DNA of 22,596 nt from CAZUSO01 sp964622775 (GTDB lineage Bacteria; Bacteroidota; Bacteroidia; Chitinophagales; Chitinophagaceae): contig CAZUSO010000048.1 in NCBI GenBank assembly GCA_964622775.1, positions 1 to 22,596 on the forward strand, given 5' to 3'. Positions 8,164-15,517 of this stretch are shown here, piece by piece. The notes under the pieces were generated by a model. It was not told where the DNA came from. It saw nothing but the letters and a program-made list of their open reading frames with translations, and did not search any database. The stretch's first letter is position 1, and each line of letters begins with the position of its first letter. The translations under genes were made by a program, and so were the position numbers.

Positions 8164-8820
8164 TCAAGCCTCATCACTCAAAACTATGTTTACCCCGGCT
8201 GAAGTGCCGATTCTTCCGGCGCCCGCCTCAATCAATTCCCTGGCGAATGCTAAAGTGCGAATGCCACCGGATGCTTTGATATGAATGGTTTCGGGTAGAT
8301 GTTTACGGAGGAGGCTTACGGCTTTGACGGTAGCACCTTCAGGAGCATAGCCGGTTGATGTTTTTACAAAATCCACCTTTCGTTTTGCATATAGTGCGCA
8401 ACATTTTATCAGCGCTTCATCGGATAATAAACCGGTTTCCAGAATCACTTTGATAACTTTGTCATATAATCGTACCGGCTGAAGGCAGGCTGCCATTTCC
8501 TGACTTAGATATTCCCAGTCGCCGTTTTTTAGCGTGCACAGGTTATGCACCATATCCAATTCGTCCACACCGTCGGCTATCGCTTTTTTTATGGATGCAA
8601 TCTTGGAAGCCGTGGAGGAATACCCAAAGGGAAATCCAATAACGGTAGTAATCTTCACAGTTGTGGATTCCAGACTTGCCTTTGCGAGCGAAACATAATG
8701 CGGCGGCACACAAACGGCTGCAAACTGATATTGAACGGCTTCCGCACATAATCTTTGCACATCAGCCGCTGTTGTTACAGGGCTCAGTATCGTGTGGTCT
8801 ATATATGATGCGATGTTCAT
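8164..8820 (-). CDS. deoC: Deoxyribose-phosphate aldolase
   Basis: 218 aa, the usual length for DERA (EC 4.1.2.4), which cleaves 2-deoxyribose 5-phosphate to glyceraldehyde 3-phosphate and acetaldehyde in cytoplasmic deoxynucleoside catabolism. The TIM-barrel signature residues are present: DHTILSP at the N-terminus, GFPFGYSS, DELDMVHN with the active-site Asp (D86/D89 region), the Schiff-base lysine K153 in DFVKTSTGYAPEGAT, and the second lysine K182 in IKASGGIRT. The C-terminus (GTSAGVNIVLSDEA) lacks the tyrosine tail of the E. coli enzyme. It is the last gene of the minus-strand run, 52 nt after the pterin dehydratase. A -7-like box in that gap suggests it can also be expressed alone. Confidence 0.97.
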   Translation of the reverse strand: MNIASYIDHTILSPVTTAADVQRLCAEAVQYQFAAVCVPPHYVSLAKASLESTTVKITTVIGFPFGYSSTASKIASIKKAIADGVDELDMVHNLCTLKNGDWEYLSQEMAACLQPVRLYDKVIKVILETGLLSDEALIKCCALYAKRKVDFVKTSTGYAPEGATVKAVSLLRKHLPETIHIKASGGIRTLAFARELIEAGAGRIGTSAGVNIVLSDEA

Positions 8821-8838
8821 TCACTTAAAGTGTTTCGA

Positions 8839-8846
8839 CAAAAATA
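8839..8846 (-). promoter_or_regulatory. Possible -7 box for deoC
   Basis: On the minus strand this reads TATTTTTG (TAnnTTTG), 18 nt before the deoC ATG. A TTG sits 23 nt further upstream on the same strand. It is short and in AT-rich DNA, so a chance match is possible. Confidence 0.3.
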
Positions 8847-8872
8847 ATATGGGTTGATAATGCCGGAACCAA

Positions 8873-9112
8873 TCAGGCAGATGCCGCAATAACATCAATA
8901 GCTGCTGCCAGGCGCTCATCCTTCTCGGTAACAATATCTCCCGCGTCATGAGTGCTGAGCGAAATTTGAACGGTATTCCAGGTATTGCTCCAGGTTGGAT
9001 GATGGTTCATCTTTTCGGCTACTAAGGCAACCCGAACCATGAAGGCAAAAGCTTCGGAGAAATCCTTAAACTCAAATTGCTTTTGTAATGAATTGTTTTG
9101 TTTGTTCCACAT
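8873..9112 (-). CDS. phhB: Pterin-4-alpha-carbinolamine dehydratase
   Basis: 79 aa, cytoplasmic (EC 4.2.1.96). It dehydrates 4a-hydroxytetrahydrobiopterin formed by aromatic amino acid hydroxylases so that the cofactor can be recycled. The family signature is complete: F-x-F-K-D-F-S-E-A-F-A-F-M near the N-terminus, then AEKMNHHPTWSN with the two catalytic histidines, and LSTHDAGDIVTEKD with the third. It is the compact core domain, shorter than enzymes of about 100 aa, but it starts at the normal W-x-x-x-N-N-x-L block, so nothing essential is missing. The partner phenylalanine hydroxylase is not in the window. The tyrosine-degrading dioxygenases at 19.4-22 kb fit the same pathway. It lies 50 nt after the PAP2-like gene. 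Confidence 0.93.
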   Translation of the reverse strand: MWNKQNNSLQKQFEFKDFSEAFAFMVRVALVAEKMNHHPTWSNTWNTVQISLSTHDAGDIVTEKDERLAAAIDVIAASA

Positions 9113-9162
9113 AACGATATTTTTTGTTATCCAAAGTATGATAAATTAAATCTCCGGTTTCA

Positions 9163-9840
9163 TTAATTCAGATATAAATACGCTGCCCATTGCGAAGCGA
9201 TACCAACTATATAGCCCAGCCATATTTCCAGACCAATATGTGCGCCCAGTTTCATTCTTGCCGTGCCTGTCAGTCCGGCTGCTAATAATATGGCTGTAAA
9301 AGGAATGATCAGGTTGTTCTGAGCAGGCAGCAACATCAGTAGCCCAATGCCGATAGCGCCTCCTGCTGCTGCGGTATGCATACTGATTTTGAAGAAAATA
9401 TTCACCATAAACACGGCAATGATTCCCCAAAAGCAACCCAGGCATAAATTGCACATCAGCATAGGAGCCTGAATGCTTTTGAAAACCTGATAAGTCCAGA
9501 AGTAGAAAACCATAATGCCGATCAACGGAATAATACGGTCTTTAGGATCTTCCATCCTGATGCTTTTTATAAAGCCTAACTCGCGTAACAGGAAGGTGAA
9601 CACAAGCGGGAATAAGATGGTGTTTAAAAAAATAACGCCCAGCCAGAAAGGTGTCGTATTGTTGATGGAAATAAAATCCGGTTTATAAAAATAATAAATC
9701 AATAAAGTCATTGCAGCCGGCATAAATACCGGATGAAAGACATAGGAAACAATATGATAAAATACGCCTCCGGCCTGATGCTCAGTGGGAGAAGGTCTGT
9801 CCTGCGCTTCCCGGGTGTTGATATCCATACTCAGATGCAT
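9163..9840 (-). CDS. PAP2-like integral membrane protein (degenerate motifs)
   Basis: 225 aa with about six hydrophobic helices. Weak traces of the PAP2 (phosphatidic acid phosphatase type 2) motifs occur in the right order: EDPKDRIIP (K100, R102) as motif 1, KISMHTAAAGG (H155) as motif 2, and ARMKLGAHIGLEIWLGYIVG (R195, H201) as motif 3. Motif 2 lacks the SGH core and motif 3 has Glu where Asp usually supports the His, so activity on lipid phosphates is uncertain. The first methionine (9840) gives a polar leader of four residues before a second ATG at 9826-9828, and either could be used. Neighbours in the run are the DUF922-like gene (101 nt upstream) and the pterin dehydratase (50 nt downstream). 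Context gives no shared pathway. Confidence 0.75.
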   Translation of the reverse strand: MHLSMDINTREAQDRPSPTEHQAGGVFYHIVSYVFHPVFMPAAMTLLIYYFYKPDFISINNTTPFWLGVIFLNTILFPLVFTFLLRELGFIKSIRMEDPKDRIIPLIGIMVFYFWTYQVFKSIQAPMLMCNLCLGCFWGIIAVFMVNIFFKISMHTAAAGGAIGIGLLMLLPAQNNLIIPFTAILLAAGLTGTARMKLGAHIGLEIWLGYIVGIASQWAAYLYLN

Positions 9841-9941
9841 TTGGGTGGTAGTGTTAATCGTATTTGTCTGTTATATCAAATTTTTTATTTGATTATCGGC
9901 GCTTGCGCTATTTTACCTTTTACTTTTGATTTCACTGTAGG

Positions 9942-10571
9942 TTAATAGCAGTTCGTTTGCGAAAATTCCCGGCTAATCCGTTGTGCCCATTCTGCCTGCG
10001 CCTTAGTCAGGGTGCCGTGCCGGGTTTCCAGATCATACTGATTCTGTAAGGAATCTCGTATTTGCATATAGTGTTGTTGAAGGTCTTTCAATTGTTGCTT
10101 AAAATGCGTCTTTGTAAATGTTGTGCCCCTGATGGCCTCCATCAGCCGGCATGCCACATAGGCGCTGATGTCAAAGTGCAATTGTTCATGAGCAAGCACA
10201 TGTTCATAACGGCCTTCCTTTTTCATCCAGGAGGCGTTGCAATCCATAAACACGCTCACTGTTATTTGCGCCATGAAAATATCCTCGTTATAATTTATTT
10301 CCGAACCCACGGAAATGACGGAATAGGTGGCTGCTACGCCGGGACTGCTGCGATCCGGGCGACCGGAAAAATCCGAATAAGTCAGCATCCGCCCCGGTTG
10401 ATAGTCAATCTTATGGTCTTCATTGATGCGTTTTAATGTTACGGATACTTCTACCGTGTCCGTATCCTGCCCGGAATCATCCTGATCCGGATTGCCGCCG
10501 GTGAACAAGGCGGACAGGGATGCGATCATAAGATATAAAACTACATTCAAAGCAAATACCGGTTTAACCAT
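9942..10571 (-). CDS. DUF922-like secreted putative zinc protease
   Basis: 209 aa. An N-terminal hydrophobic segment (residues 5-23) is followed by an acidic low-complexity linker (NPDQDDSGQDTD), so the protein is probably exported. The core has LTYSDFSGRPD followed by AATYSVISVG, the strand pair seen in DUF922 proteins, then VLAHEQLHFDIS with an HExxH zinc motif (H128, E129, H132). DUF922 members are predicted secreted metalloproteases of unknown substrate. The C-terminus is a charged helical stretch ending in TNCY. It starts 53 nt downstream of lepA on the same strand with no -7 box in the gap, so it probably shares the lepA transcript. Confidence 0.82.
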   Translation of the reverse strand: MVKPVFALNVVLYLMIASLSALFTGGNPDQDDSGQDTDTVEVSVTLKRINEDHKIDYQPGRMLTYSDFSGRPDRSSPGVAATYSVISVGSEINYNEDIFMAQITVSVFMDCNASWMKKEGRYEHVLAHEQLHFDISAYVACRLMEAIRGTTFTKTHFKQQLKDLQQHYMQIRDSLQNQYDLETRHGTLTKAQAEWAQRISREFSQTNCY

Positions 10572-10624
10572 TTTTAAAAATGCACAGCGTTTCTTTGGAG
10601 CAATGCATACACTGTTTCACTATT

Positions 10625-12421
10625 TTATTCATCCAGCTTCAGCACGGCCAGGAATGCCTCCTGCGGCACTTCTACGCTCCCGATTTGCCGCATACGCTTT
10701 TTACCTTCCTTTTGCTTTTCCAGCAATTTGCGTTTACGCGAAATATCACCGCCGTAACATTTTGCCGTAACATCTTTGCGCATGGCGGAAATGGTTTCGC
10801 GGGCAACTATCTTAGCGCCGATAGCAGCTTGTATGGCAATAACAAACTGCTGACGGGGCAGCAATTCTTTTAATTTTACGCATAATTTCCGCCCGAAATC
10901 GTGAGCGCGGCTGCGGTGAATCAGGGCGCTCAGCGCATCCACCTTTTCCCCGTTCAGCAGGATATCCATTTTGGCGATATCGCTCTCGCGGTAATCAATG
11001 GGATGATAGTCGAAAGAAGCATAACCGCGGGTATTAGATTTTAGCTTATCATAAAAATCAAACACGATCTCGGCAAGAGGCATCTCAAAGATCAGCTCCA
11101 CACGGCTGGATGTCAGGTAATTCTGATTAATTAAAATTCCGCGTTTGCCTAAGCACAGGCTCATAATATTGCCAATATACTCCGGCAGGGTTATGATCTG
11201 GGCGCGTATAAAAGGTTCTTCAATGCGATCCAACCGGGTAGGATCGGGCATTTCAGTAGGATTGTTGACTATAATCGCCACATCCTTTTCGCGGGAAGAA
11301 TAAGCTTTAAAACTTACGTTGGGAACCGTAGTAATTACGGTTTGGTTAAATTCCCGCTCTAATCTTTCCTGGATAATTTCCATATGCAGCATCCCCAGGA
11401 ATCCGCAACGGAACCCGAAGCCCAGCGCCTGGGAGGTTTCCGCTTCAAAGGTCAGGGAGGCATCATTAAGCTGAAGCTTTTCCATGCAGTCCCGCAGCTC
11501 TTCAAAATCATCCGTATTCACCGGGAATATTCCGGCAAATACCATTGGCTTTACATCTTCAAACCCTTTGATAGTTTCTTTTGTGGGGTTGGCTGCCAGC
11601 GTTAAAGTATCGCCGACCTTTACATCTTTTGCGGTTTTTATTCCGGTGATAATATAACCTACGTCTCCGGCTTCCACTTTATCTTTTGGCGTAAGTCCCA
11701 GCTTCAGAATGCCCACCTCATCCGCTTCATATTCTTTGCCGGTATGGACGAATTTTACCTTATCGCCTTTACGCAATATGCCGTTATTAACCCGGAAATA
11801 AACAATAATACCCCGGAACGGATTGAATACGGAATCAAACACCAGCGCCTGAAGCGGTGCATCCACCTTGCCTTTTGGCGGTGGAATGCGATCTACAATA
11901 GCCGTAAGTATCTCCTCAATTCCAATGCCGCTTTTTCCGCTTGCCAGGATAATATCTTCTGCTTTGCATCCGATCAAATCCACGATCTGGTCGGTAACTT
12001 CGGGGATCATGGCCCCTTCCATATCCACTTTGTTGATAACAGGGATAATTTCCAGGTCGTTTTCAATAGCGAGATACAGGTTGGAAATAGTTTGGGCCTG
12101 AATGCCCTGAGAGGCGTCCACTAACAATAAGGCGCCTTCACAGGCGGCCAATGCCCTGCTGACTTCATAGGAAAAATCAACGTGACCAGGCGTATCGATA
12201 AGATTGAGCGTATATTTTTCACCCTGATGGATATAATCAATTTGTATCGCATGGCTTTTTATGGTAATGCCCTTTTCCCGCTCCAGGTCCATATCATCAA
12301 GCACCTGAGCCTGCATGTCGCGTTCCGAAATCGTTTTGGTGCTTTCCAGCAGACGGTCGGCAAGCGTGCTTTTCCCGTGATCAATATGGGCAATAATGCA
12401 AAAGTTGCGAATGTTCTTCAT
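10625..12421 (-). CDS. lepA: Elongation factor 4 (ribosomal back-translocase LepA)
   Basis: 598 aa translational GTPase, full length for the family. It acts on the ribosome in translation elongation or initiation fidelity, especially under ionic stress. G-domain motifs: AHIDHGKST (P loop), DTPGHVDFSYEVSRA, NKVDMEGA and ASGKSGIGI. Domain II, the EF-G-like III and V domains (LGFGFRCGFLGMLHMEIIQERLEREF) and the LepA-specific C-terminal domain ending in CYGGDISRKRKLLEKQKEGKKRMR are all present. An in-frame ATG ten codons upstream (12451) exists, but the ATG at 12421 gives the canonical MKNIRNFCIIAH start and lies 27 nt after a -7 box. First gene of the minus-strand run, divergent from the iron permease-like gene. 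Confidence 0.98.
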   Translation of the reverse strand: MKNIRNFCIIAHIDHGKSTLADRLLESTKTISERDMQAQVLDDMDLEREKGITIKSHAIQIDYIHQGEKYTLNLIDTPGHVDFSYEVSRALAACEGALLLVDASQGIQAQTISNLYLAIENDLEIIPVINKVDMEGAMIPEVTDQIVDLIGCKAEDIILASGKSGIGIEEILTAIVDRIPPPKGKVDAPLQALVFDSVFNPFRGIIVYFRVNNGILRKGDKVKFVHTGKEYEADEVGILKLGLTPKDKVEAGDVGYIITGIKTAKDVKVGDTLTLAANPTKETIKGFEDVKPMVFAGIFPVNTDDFEELRDCMEKLQLNDASLTFEAETSQALGFGFRCGFLGMLHMEIIQERLEREFNQTVITTVPNVSFKAYSSREKDVAIIVNNPTEMPDPTRLDRIEEPFIRAQIITLPEYIGNIMSLCLGKRGILINQNYLTSSRVELIFEMPLAEIVFDFYDKLKSNTRGYASFDYHPIDYRESDIAKMDILLNGEKVDALSALIHRSRAHDFGRKLCVKLKELLPRQQFVIAIQAAIGAKIVARETISAMRKDVTAKCYGGDISRKRKLLEKQKEGKKRMRQIGSVEVPQEAFLAVLKLDE

Positions 12422-12448
12422 AAAATACATCCTGTAGAAAACAGTCGG

Positions 12449-12456
12449 CAAATTTA
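12449..12456 (-). promoter_or_regulatory. -7 box for lepA
   Basis: On the minus strand this reads TAAATTTG, an exact TAnnTTTG match 27 nt before the ATG at 12421. It overlaps the region encoding the alternative upstream start, which argues against that start. The -33 box is not evident. Confidence 0.4.
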
Positions 12457-12564
12457 CACAAATACAGCGACTATATTGTTATTTATCAGGAGCAGATTGA
12501 TAGCAGCAAATCACAATTTTTGGAAAAAATTGTGGGTATGCTATCAGGCAGTGTTTTGAAATTG

Positions 12565-12572
12565 TAAGTTTG
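12565..12572 (+). promoter_or_regulatory. -7 box for the iron permease-like gene
   Basis: TAAGTTTG, an exact TAnnTTTG match, ends 19 nt before the ATG at 12592, so the leader would be only about 13 nt. It faces away from the lepA box 109 nt to the left, giving a compact divergent promoter region. No clear -33 box. Confidence 0.4.
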
Positions 12573-12591
12573 AAAAATTAAAAACTGGAGT

Positions 12592-13050
12592 ATGGCGGAA
12601 CAAAAAAAAATCTTCGAACGCTTTGCCAATGCGGCGACAGCTTTTACAGGAACCTCTTATGCCTTTATTGGCGCGGCTTTCCTGGTAGTGGCCTGGGCGG
12701 TTTCCGGCCCGGTATTTCACTTTTCCGAAACCTGGCAATTAGTTATCAATACCGGAACGACCATCATTACATTCCTGATGGTATTCTTAATTCAGAAGGC
12801 GCAGAATAAAGACTCTAAAGCGATTCAGCTCAAGCTGAATGAGCTGATCGCCTCCAGTCGCTTGGCCAGTAACCGGATGATTAATATTGAAGAGCTGACG
12901 GAAGCGGAACTGGATCAGCTGCACAAGTACTTTGCAAAGCTGACGGAATTAGCCGGGAAAGAACTTAATATCCACCAGTCTCATTCGATAGATGAAGCGC
13001 AAAAAAATCATCAGCTTAAGCTGGAGCACCGCAGAAAAAATAAGGCCTGA
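12592..13050 (+). CDS. Low-affinity iron permease family membrane protein
   Basis: 152 aa. A short N-terminal amphipathic stretch (FERFANAATAFTGTS) leads into two membrane helices, about 19-39 and 45-62, the second containing NTGTTIITFLMVFLIQKAQNKDSKA. This NTxTTIxTFLMVFLIQ(N/K)xQN(R/K)D pattern marks the bacterial relatives of yeast Fet4-type low-affinity iron permeases (Pfam family PF04120). The C-terminal 80 residues form a cytoplasmic helical tail with heptad-like Leu/Ile spacing. With only two membrane helices the bacterial protein is much smaller than Fet4 and could act only as an oligomer. Iron transport by these small proteins is inferred from homology. It converges with the hydrolase gene and ends 4 nt from that gene's stop codon. 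Confidence 0.88.
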   Translation: MAEQKKIFERFANAATAFTGTSYAFIGAAFLVVAWAVSGPVFHFSETWQLVINTGTTIITFLMVFLIQKAQNKDSKAIQLKLNELIASSRLASNRMINIEELTEAELDQLHKYFAKLTELAGKELNIHQSHSIDEAQKNHQLKLEHRRKNKA

Positions 13051-13054
13051 TAAC

Positions 13055-13888
13055 CTACTGCAATATCCTTCCTAAAAATTGCCTCATGTCTATCCAGGAT
13101 GCGCTGTCTGCCGCAGCATTATAGCCGATATTGTCTAGGCCGAATTTTTTTGCGGCAATATCCGATGCCGGATTGGTAAAGGCATGATGTGCGCCTTCAT
13201 AGTTTTTAACCGTATAGTCAAATCCCGCAGCGGTCATCTCCTGCTTAAAATGAGCAAGATCATCCAGGGTCACAAAGGCGTCTGCAGCGCCGTTACAGAC
13301 CAAAACGGCCGCCCTGGGGCCTTCAATGCCGGCAACAGGAGCGCCATGTAAATTGCCGTGAAAGCTCACTACGGCTTTCAGCGGCACACCCAGCCTGGCC
13401 ATGTTCAGCACCTGGGTTCCGCCAAAGCAATAGCCGATAGCCGCGATCCGGGAAGTGTCCACACGGGGAAGCTTTTTTACCGCCTGCAGGGCTGCTTCAA
13501 ACCGTTTTTGGGCTGTGGAGAAACCGCTATAAAAAGGCGCAACCAGTTTTTGAGCTTCTTCCGGCGTATTGGCCTGCGTCCCGTTTCCATACAGGTCTAT
13601 AGCTACGGCCACATAGCCCAGCGCGGCAAGCATTTCCGCCCGGTGCATGACATATTCATTGAGTCCCCACCATTCGTGAACGATCAATATCGCCGGCCCG
13701 GGTTCCGGGTCAGACGGGTAAGCCACAAAGCCTTTCATACTTATGCTACCGTCGGAATAGGTAATGGTTTCCGTTCCGGATCCTGAAATAGTGTCGGTTT
13801 TATCCTGATGCTCACCGTCCTGAGCATCGCCTCCTTTACAGGCTGAGAACAGGCTTAAGCTAAGCAGCATTATCATAAATTGTTTCAT
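13055..13888 (-). CDS. Lipoprotein dienelactone hydrolase family protein
   Basis: 277 aa alpha/beta hydrolase. The N-terminus is a lipoprotein signal with lipobox LFSAC (lipidated Cys17), then an acidic tether of about 25 residues. The DLH domain shows ILIVHEWWGLNEY (the family's oxyanion-hole strand and Glu), AIDLYGNG, the nucleophile elbow GYCFGG (Cys154), VLVCNGAADAFV (Asp203) and EGAHHAFTNP (His235), so the Cys-Asp-His triad of dienelactone hydrolase is intact. Classical enzymes are cytoplasmic and open dienelactones in chlorocatechol breakdown. An envelope lipoprotein without other catabolic genes nearby more likely cleaves other esters or lactones. It faces the iron permease-like gene tail to tail with 4 nt between stops. 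Confidence 0.9.
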   Translation of the reverse strand: MKQFMIMLLSLSLFSACKGGDAQDGEHQDKTDTISGSGTETITYSDGSISMKGFVAYPSDPEPGPAILIVHEWWGLNEYVMHRAEMLAALGYVAVAIDLYGNGTQANTPEEAQKLVAPFYSGFSTAQKRFEAALQAVKKLPRVDTSRIAAIGYCFGGTQVLNMARLGVPLKAVVSFHGNLHGAPVAGIEGPRAAVLVCNGAADAFVTLDDLAHFKQEMTAAGFDYTVKNYEGAHHAFTNPASDIAAKKFGLDNIGYNAAADSASWIDMRQFLGRILQ

Positions 13889-13933
13889 TATTCAGATTGA
13901 TTTATCGGGTAAGATTAAAATATTGAGCAAGAA

Positions 13934-14383
13934 TTAATATTGCACACCCGGCCGGCTCATCAGCCTTTCCGGCCAGGGAAAGGGTACGAAGCCGAATTGT
14001 TCATATAAGGTATGCGCGTCCTGTGTGGTGAGTATAAACCTGCGCAGGCCGAATTGCCCGGCTAATTCGCAAAACAGGCGCATCATTATTTTTGACAGGC
14101 CCTTGCCCCGGTGCGCTTTCACAATATATATATCAGCCAGGTATGCAAAAGTCGCCTGGTCGGTTATCATCCTGCCGAACCCGGCCTGTTGCCCGTTTTC
14201 ATCGTATATGCCGATGCAAATGGAATGGTCAGCGGCGCGTTGCACCGTATCAAAAGGAATCCTTTGTGCCCAATAGCTTTCTTCACTCAAAAAGCGGTGG
14301 ATGGACGCTAATTTCAGCCTTTTATTATCCGTGGAAAACAAAAAGCCATTTTCGTAAAATTCGGGGATAAATGGTGTTGACAT
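13934..14383 (-). CDS. GNAT family N-acetyltransferase
   Basis: 149 aa. The acetyl-CoA binding core is clear: FAYLADIYIVKAHRGKGLSK with the pyrophosphate-binding RGKG (residues 92-95), then LILTT-like FILTTQDAHTLYEQFGFVPF at the C-terminus. The N-terminal part (STDNKRLKLASIHRFLSEESYWAQ) matches a subgroup of small GNATs common in Proteobacteria and Bacteroidota. The substrate, whether a small amine or a protein, is unknown. The ATG at 14383 is chosen over an ATG 42 nt upstream because a TATATTTG -7 box lies between them, only 7 nt before the chosen start. This points to a leaderless or nearly leaderless mRNA. It is 45 nt upstream of the hydrolase gene on the same strand. Confidence 0.9.
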   Translation of the reverse strand: MSTPFIPEFYENGFLFSTDNKRLKLASIHRFLSEESYWAQRIPFDTVQRAADHSICIGIYDENGQQAGFGRMITDQATFAYLADIYIVKAHRGKGLSKIMMRLFCELAGQFGLRRFILTTQDAHTLYEQFGFVPFPWPERLMSRPGVQY

Positions 14384-14390
14384 ACGGATA

Positions 14391-14398
14391 CAAATATA
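14391..14398 (-). promoter_or_regulatory. -7 box giving a near-leaderless GNAT mRNA
   Basis: On the minus strand this reads TATATTTG (TAnnTTTG), with a TTTG 24 nt further upstream (minus strand of 14423-14426). Only 7 nt separate it from the ATG at 14383, about where transcription would begin. Confidence 0.4.
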
Positions 14399-14574
14399 GC
14401 TGACAACCCGGAATTTTTTGCACAAAACGTGTTCTGATTGTATGTATTTCCGTGTTTTTGGGGGGCGTACATAAACAAAAATTCAGAAGGAATGGCATGA
14501 TTATGGAAATAGAAAATAATACTATCAAATCAGAACCCATAAGGGAAGATAAAAGGTAGTGACAATCATTATCA

Positions 14575-14737
14575 AAAATCCCGAAGGGATGACAAGATTA
14601 TAGCAACAGCAAATAAAATCGCATAAAATCCCGAAGGGATGAAATGATTATAGACCAACAACAATCACAAACTAATAAAATCTCGGATTATAGACCAACA
14701 ACAATCACAATCTTACAAAATCCCGAAAGGATAATAA
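14575..14737 (+). repeat. REP-like array left of the transposase
   Basis: Four degenerate units begin at 14575, 14625, 14677 and 14717. A full unit runs AAAATCCCGAAGGGATGA, a few bases, GATTATAG, then a CAACA/CAATCACAA tail. ATCCC-GA-AGGGAT is a small palindrome. Units 2 and 3 share a perfect 25-nt direct repeat (14646-14670 and 14686-14710). Unit 3 has lost the GAAGGGATGAAAT part, and unit 4 is only the head. The remainder of the 14384-14750 gap shows no gene. Together with the inverted copy at 15261-15290 it brackets the transposase gene. Confidence 0.8.
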
Positions 14738-14750
14738 AATTTCAAAAATT

Positions 14751-15212
14751 ATGGCAGGCACATTTTCACAAATCTACATTCAGTATATTTTTGCCGTAAA
14801 AGGCAGACAAAATTTATTACAAAAACCGTGGTGTGACGAAGTGTTCAAATACATTTCGGGTATTATAAAAGGAAAAGGTCAGAAACCCATTATTGTAAAT
14901 GGTGTTGCAGACCATATGCATGTATTTGTCGGGCTGAAACCCTCAATGTGTATTTCGGATTTGATTCGGGACATTAAAAACAATTCATCAAATTATATCA
15001 ACGAACAAACATGGATGAGTGATAAATTTTCCTGGCAGGAAGGTTATGGTGCATTTTCTTATGCACATTCACAGATAGAGGATGTTTATCGTTATATTTT
15101 GAATCAGGAAGAACATCATCGTAAGAGAACATTCAGGGAAGAATATTTGGATTTTCTGCAAAAATTTGAAATAGAATACAAGGACGAATATTTGTTTGAA
15201 TGGTTAGATTGA
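14751..15212 (+). CDS. IS200/IS605-type HUH transposase, REP-associated (RAYT-like)
   Basis: 153 aa, full length for a Y1 HUH single-strand transposase. The HUH motif is DHMHVFVGL (H55, H57), and the catalytic tyrosine is most likely Y115 in VYRYILNQEEHHRKRTF, where YIxNQxxHH is the family block. The N-terminus FSQIYIQYIFAVKGRQ and SDLIRDIKNNSSNYI are typical of Bacteroidota members. There is no TnpB partner. The gene is flanked by short palindromic sequences in opposite orientation, not by IS ends, which fits a domesticated REP-associated tyrosine transposase that moves or maintains REP sequences. A simple IS200-like insertion remains possible. It is clearly lower in GC than the surrounding core genes (18 G+C in 60 bases at 14941-15000). 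Confidence 0.9.
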   Translation: MAGTFSQIYIQYIFAVKGRQNLLQKPWCDEVFKYISGIIKGKGQKPIIVNGVADHMHVFVGLKPSMCISDLIRDIKNNSSNYINEQTWMSDKFSWQEGYGAFSYAHSQIEDVYRYILNQEEHHRKRTFREEYLDFLQKFEIEYKDEYLFEWLD

Positions 15213-15220
15213 ATAGTATC

Positions 15221-15236
15221 ACCCCTACGGGGTTTT
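15221..15236 (+). terminator. Short palindrome with T run after the transposase
   Basis: ACCCCTACGGGGTTTT: a CCCC/GGGG stem with a tiny loop and four T, 9 nt after the transposase stop. It may serve as a weak terminator, or it may be another REP-type palindrome recognised by the transposase. Confidence 0.45.
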
Positions 15237-15260
15237 CTGAAACTATATTCCTCTATTTTT

Positions 15261-15290
15261 CTATAATCATATCAGTCCTTCGGGCTTATT
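15261..15290 (-). repeat. Inverted REP-like copy right of the transposase
   Basis: Read on the minus strand it gives CCCGAAGG, six diverged bases, then ATGATTATAG. Unit 2 of the left array (14625-14653) has the same two blocks in the same order at the same spacing. The transposase gene thus sits between oppositely oriented REP copies. Confidence 0.7.
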
Positions 15291-15299
15291 TGAAGCATT

Positions 15300-15517
15300 T
15301 ATAATGGATATAATATTATAAAATCAATCTGCACCTGTTCCGAAATAGCGGAATGGGTAAAGGTAGCTTTGTGCCTGCAGGAATAAAAATGCTGAAAATT
15401 CTCGCACTAGAAGGCTTTATACCTTGTGCATCACAAAAAAACAGACGTTCTGCCTGTCTGAAAAGCAAATAACAAGAATGGATAAACCATAGCACCTGAC
15501 CATGGCCGGTTTCGTTC
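15300..15517. other. Intergenic stretch between transposase and orphan gene
   Basis: No recognised gene. On the plus strand an open frame at 15353-15472 could encode 39 residues beginning MGKGSFVPAGIKMLKIL and continuing upstream of that ATG for about 14 sense codons. The composition looks coding, but I recognise no family. It may be a remnant of a gene broken when the neighbouring mobile DNA arrived. Confidence 0.3.

Noticed and set aside
10580..10873. Plus-strand frames over the lepA 3' end
   Set aside because: Antisense shadows of a certain lepA gene, with composition dictated by that gene.
13051..13054. Shared terminator between the convergent iron permease-like and hydrolase genes
   Set aside because: Only 4 nt separate the stops, and no stem with a T run was found around them.
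14575..14737. CRISPR-like appearance (repeated 25-nt blocks)
   Set aside because: Only two exact copies with a 15-nt gap, irregular periods (50, 52, 40), no cas genes, and each unit carries a REP-type palindrome next to a transposase.
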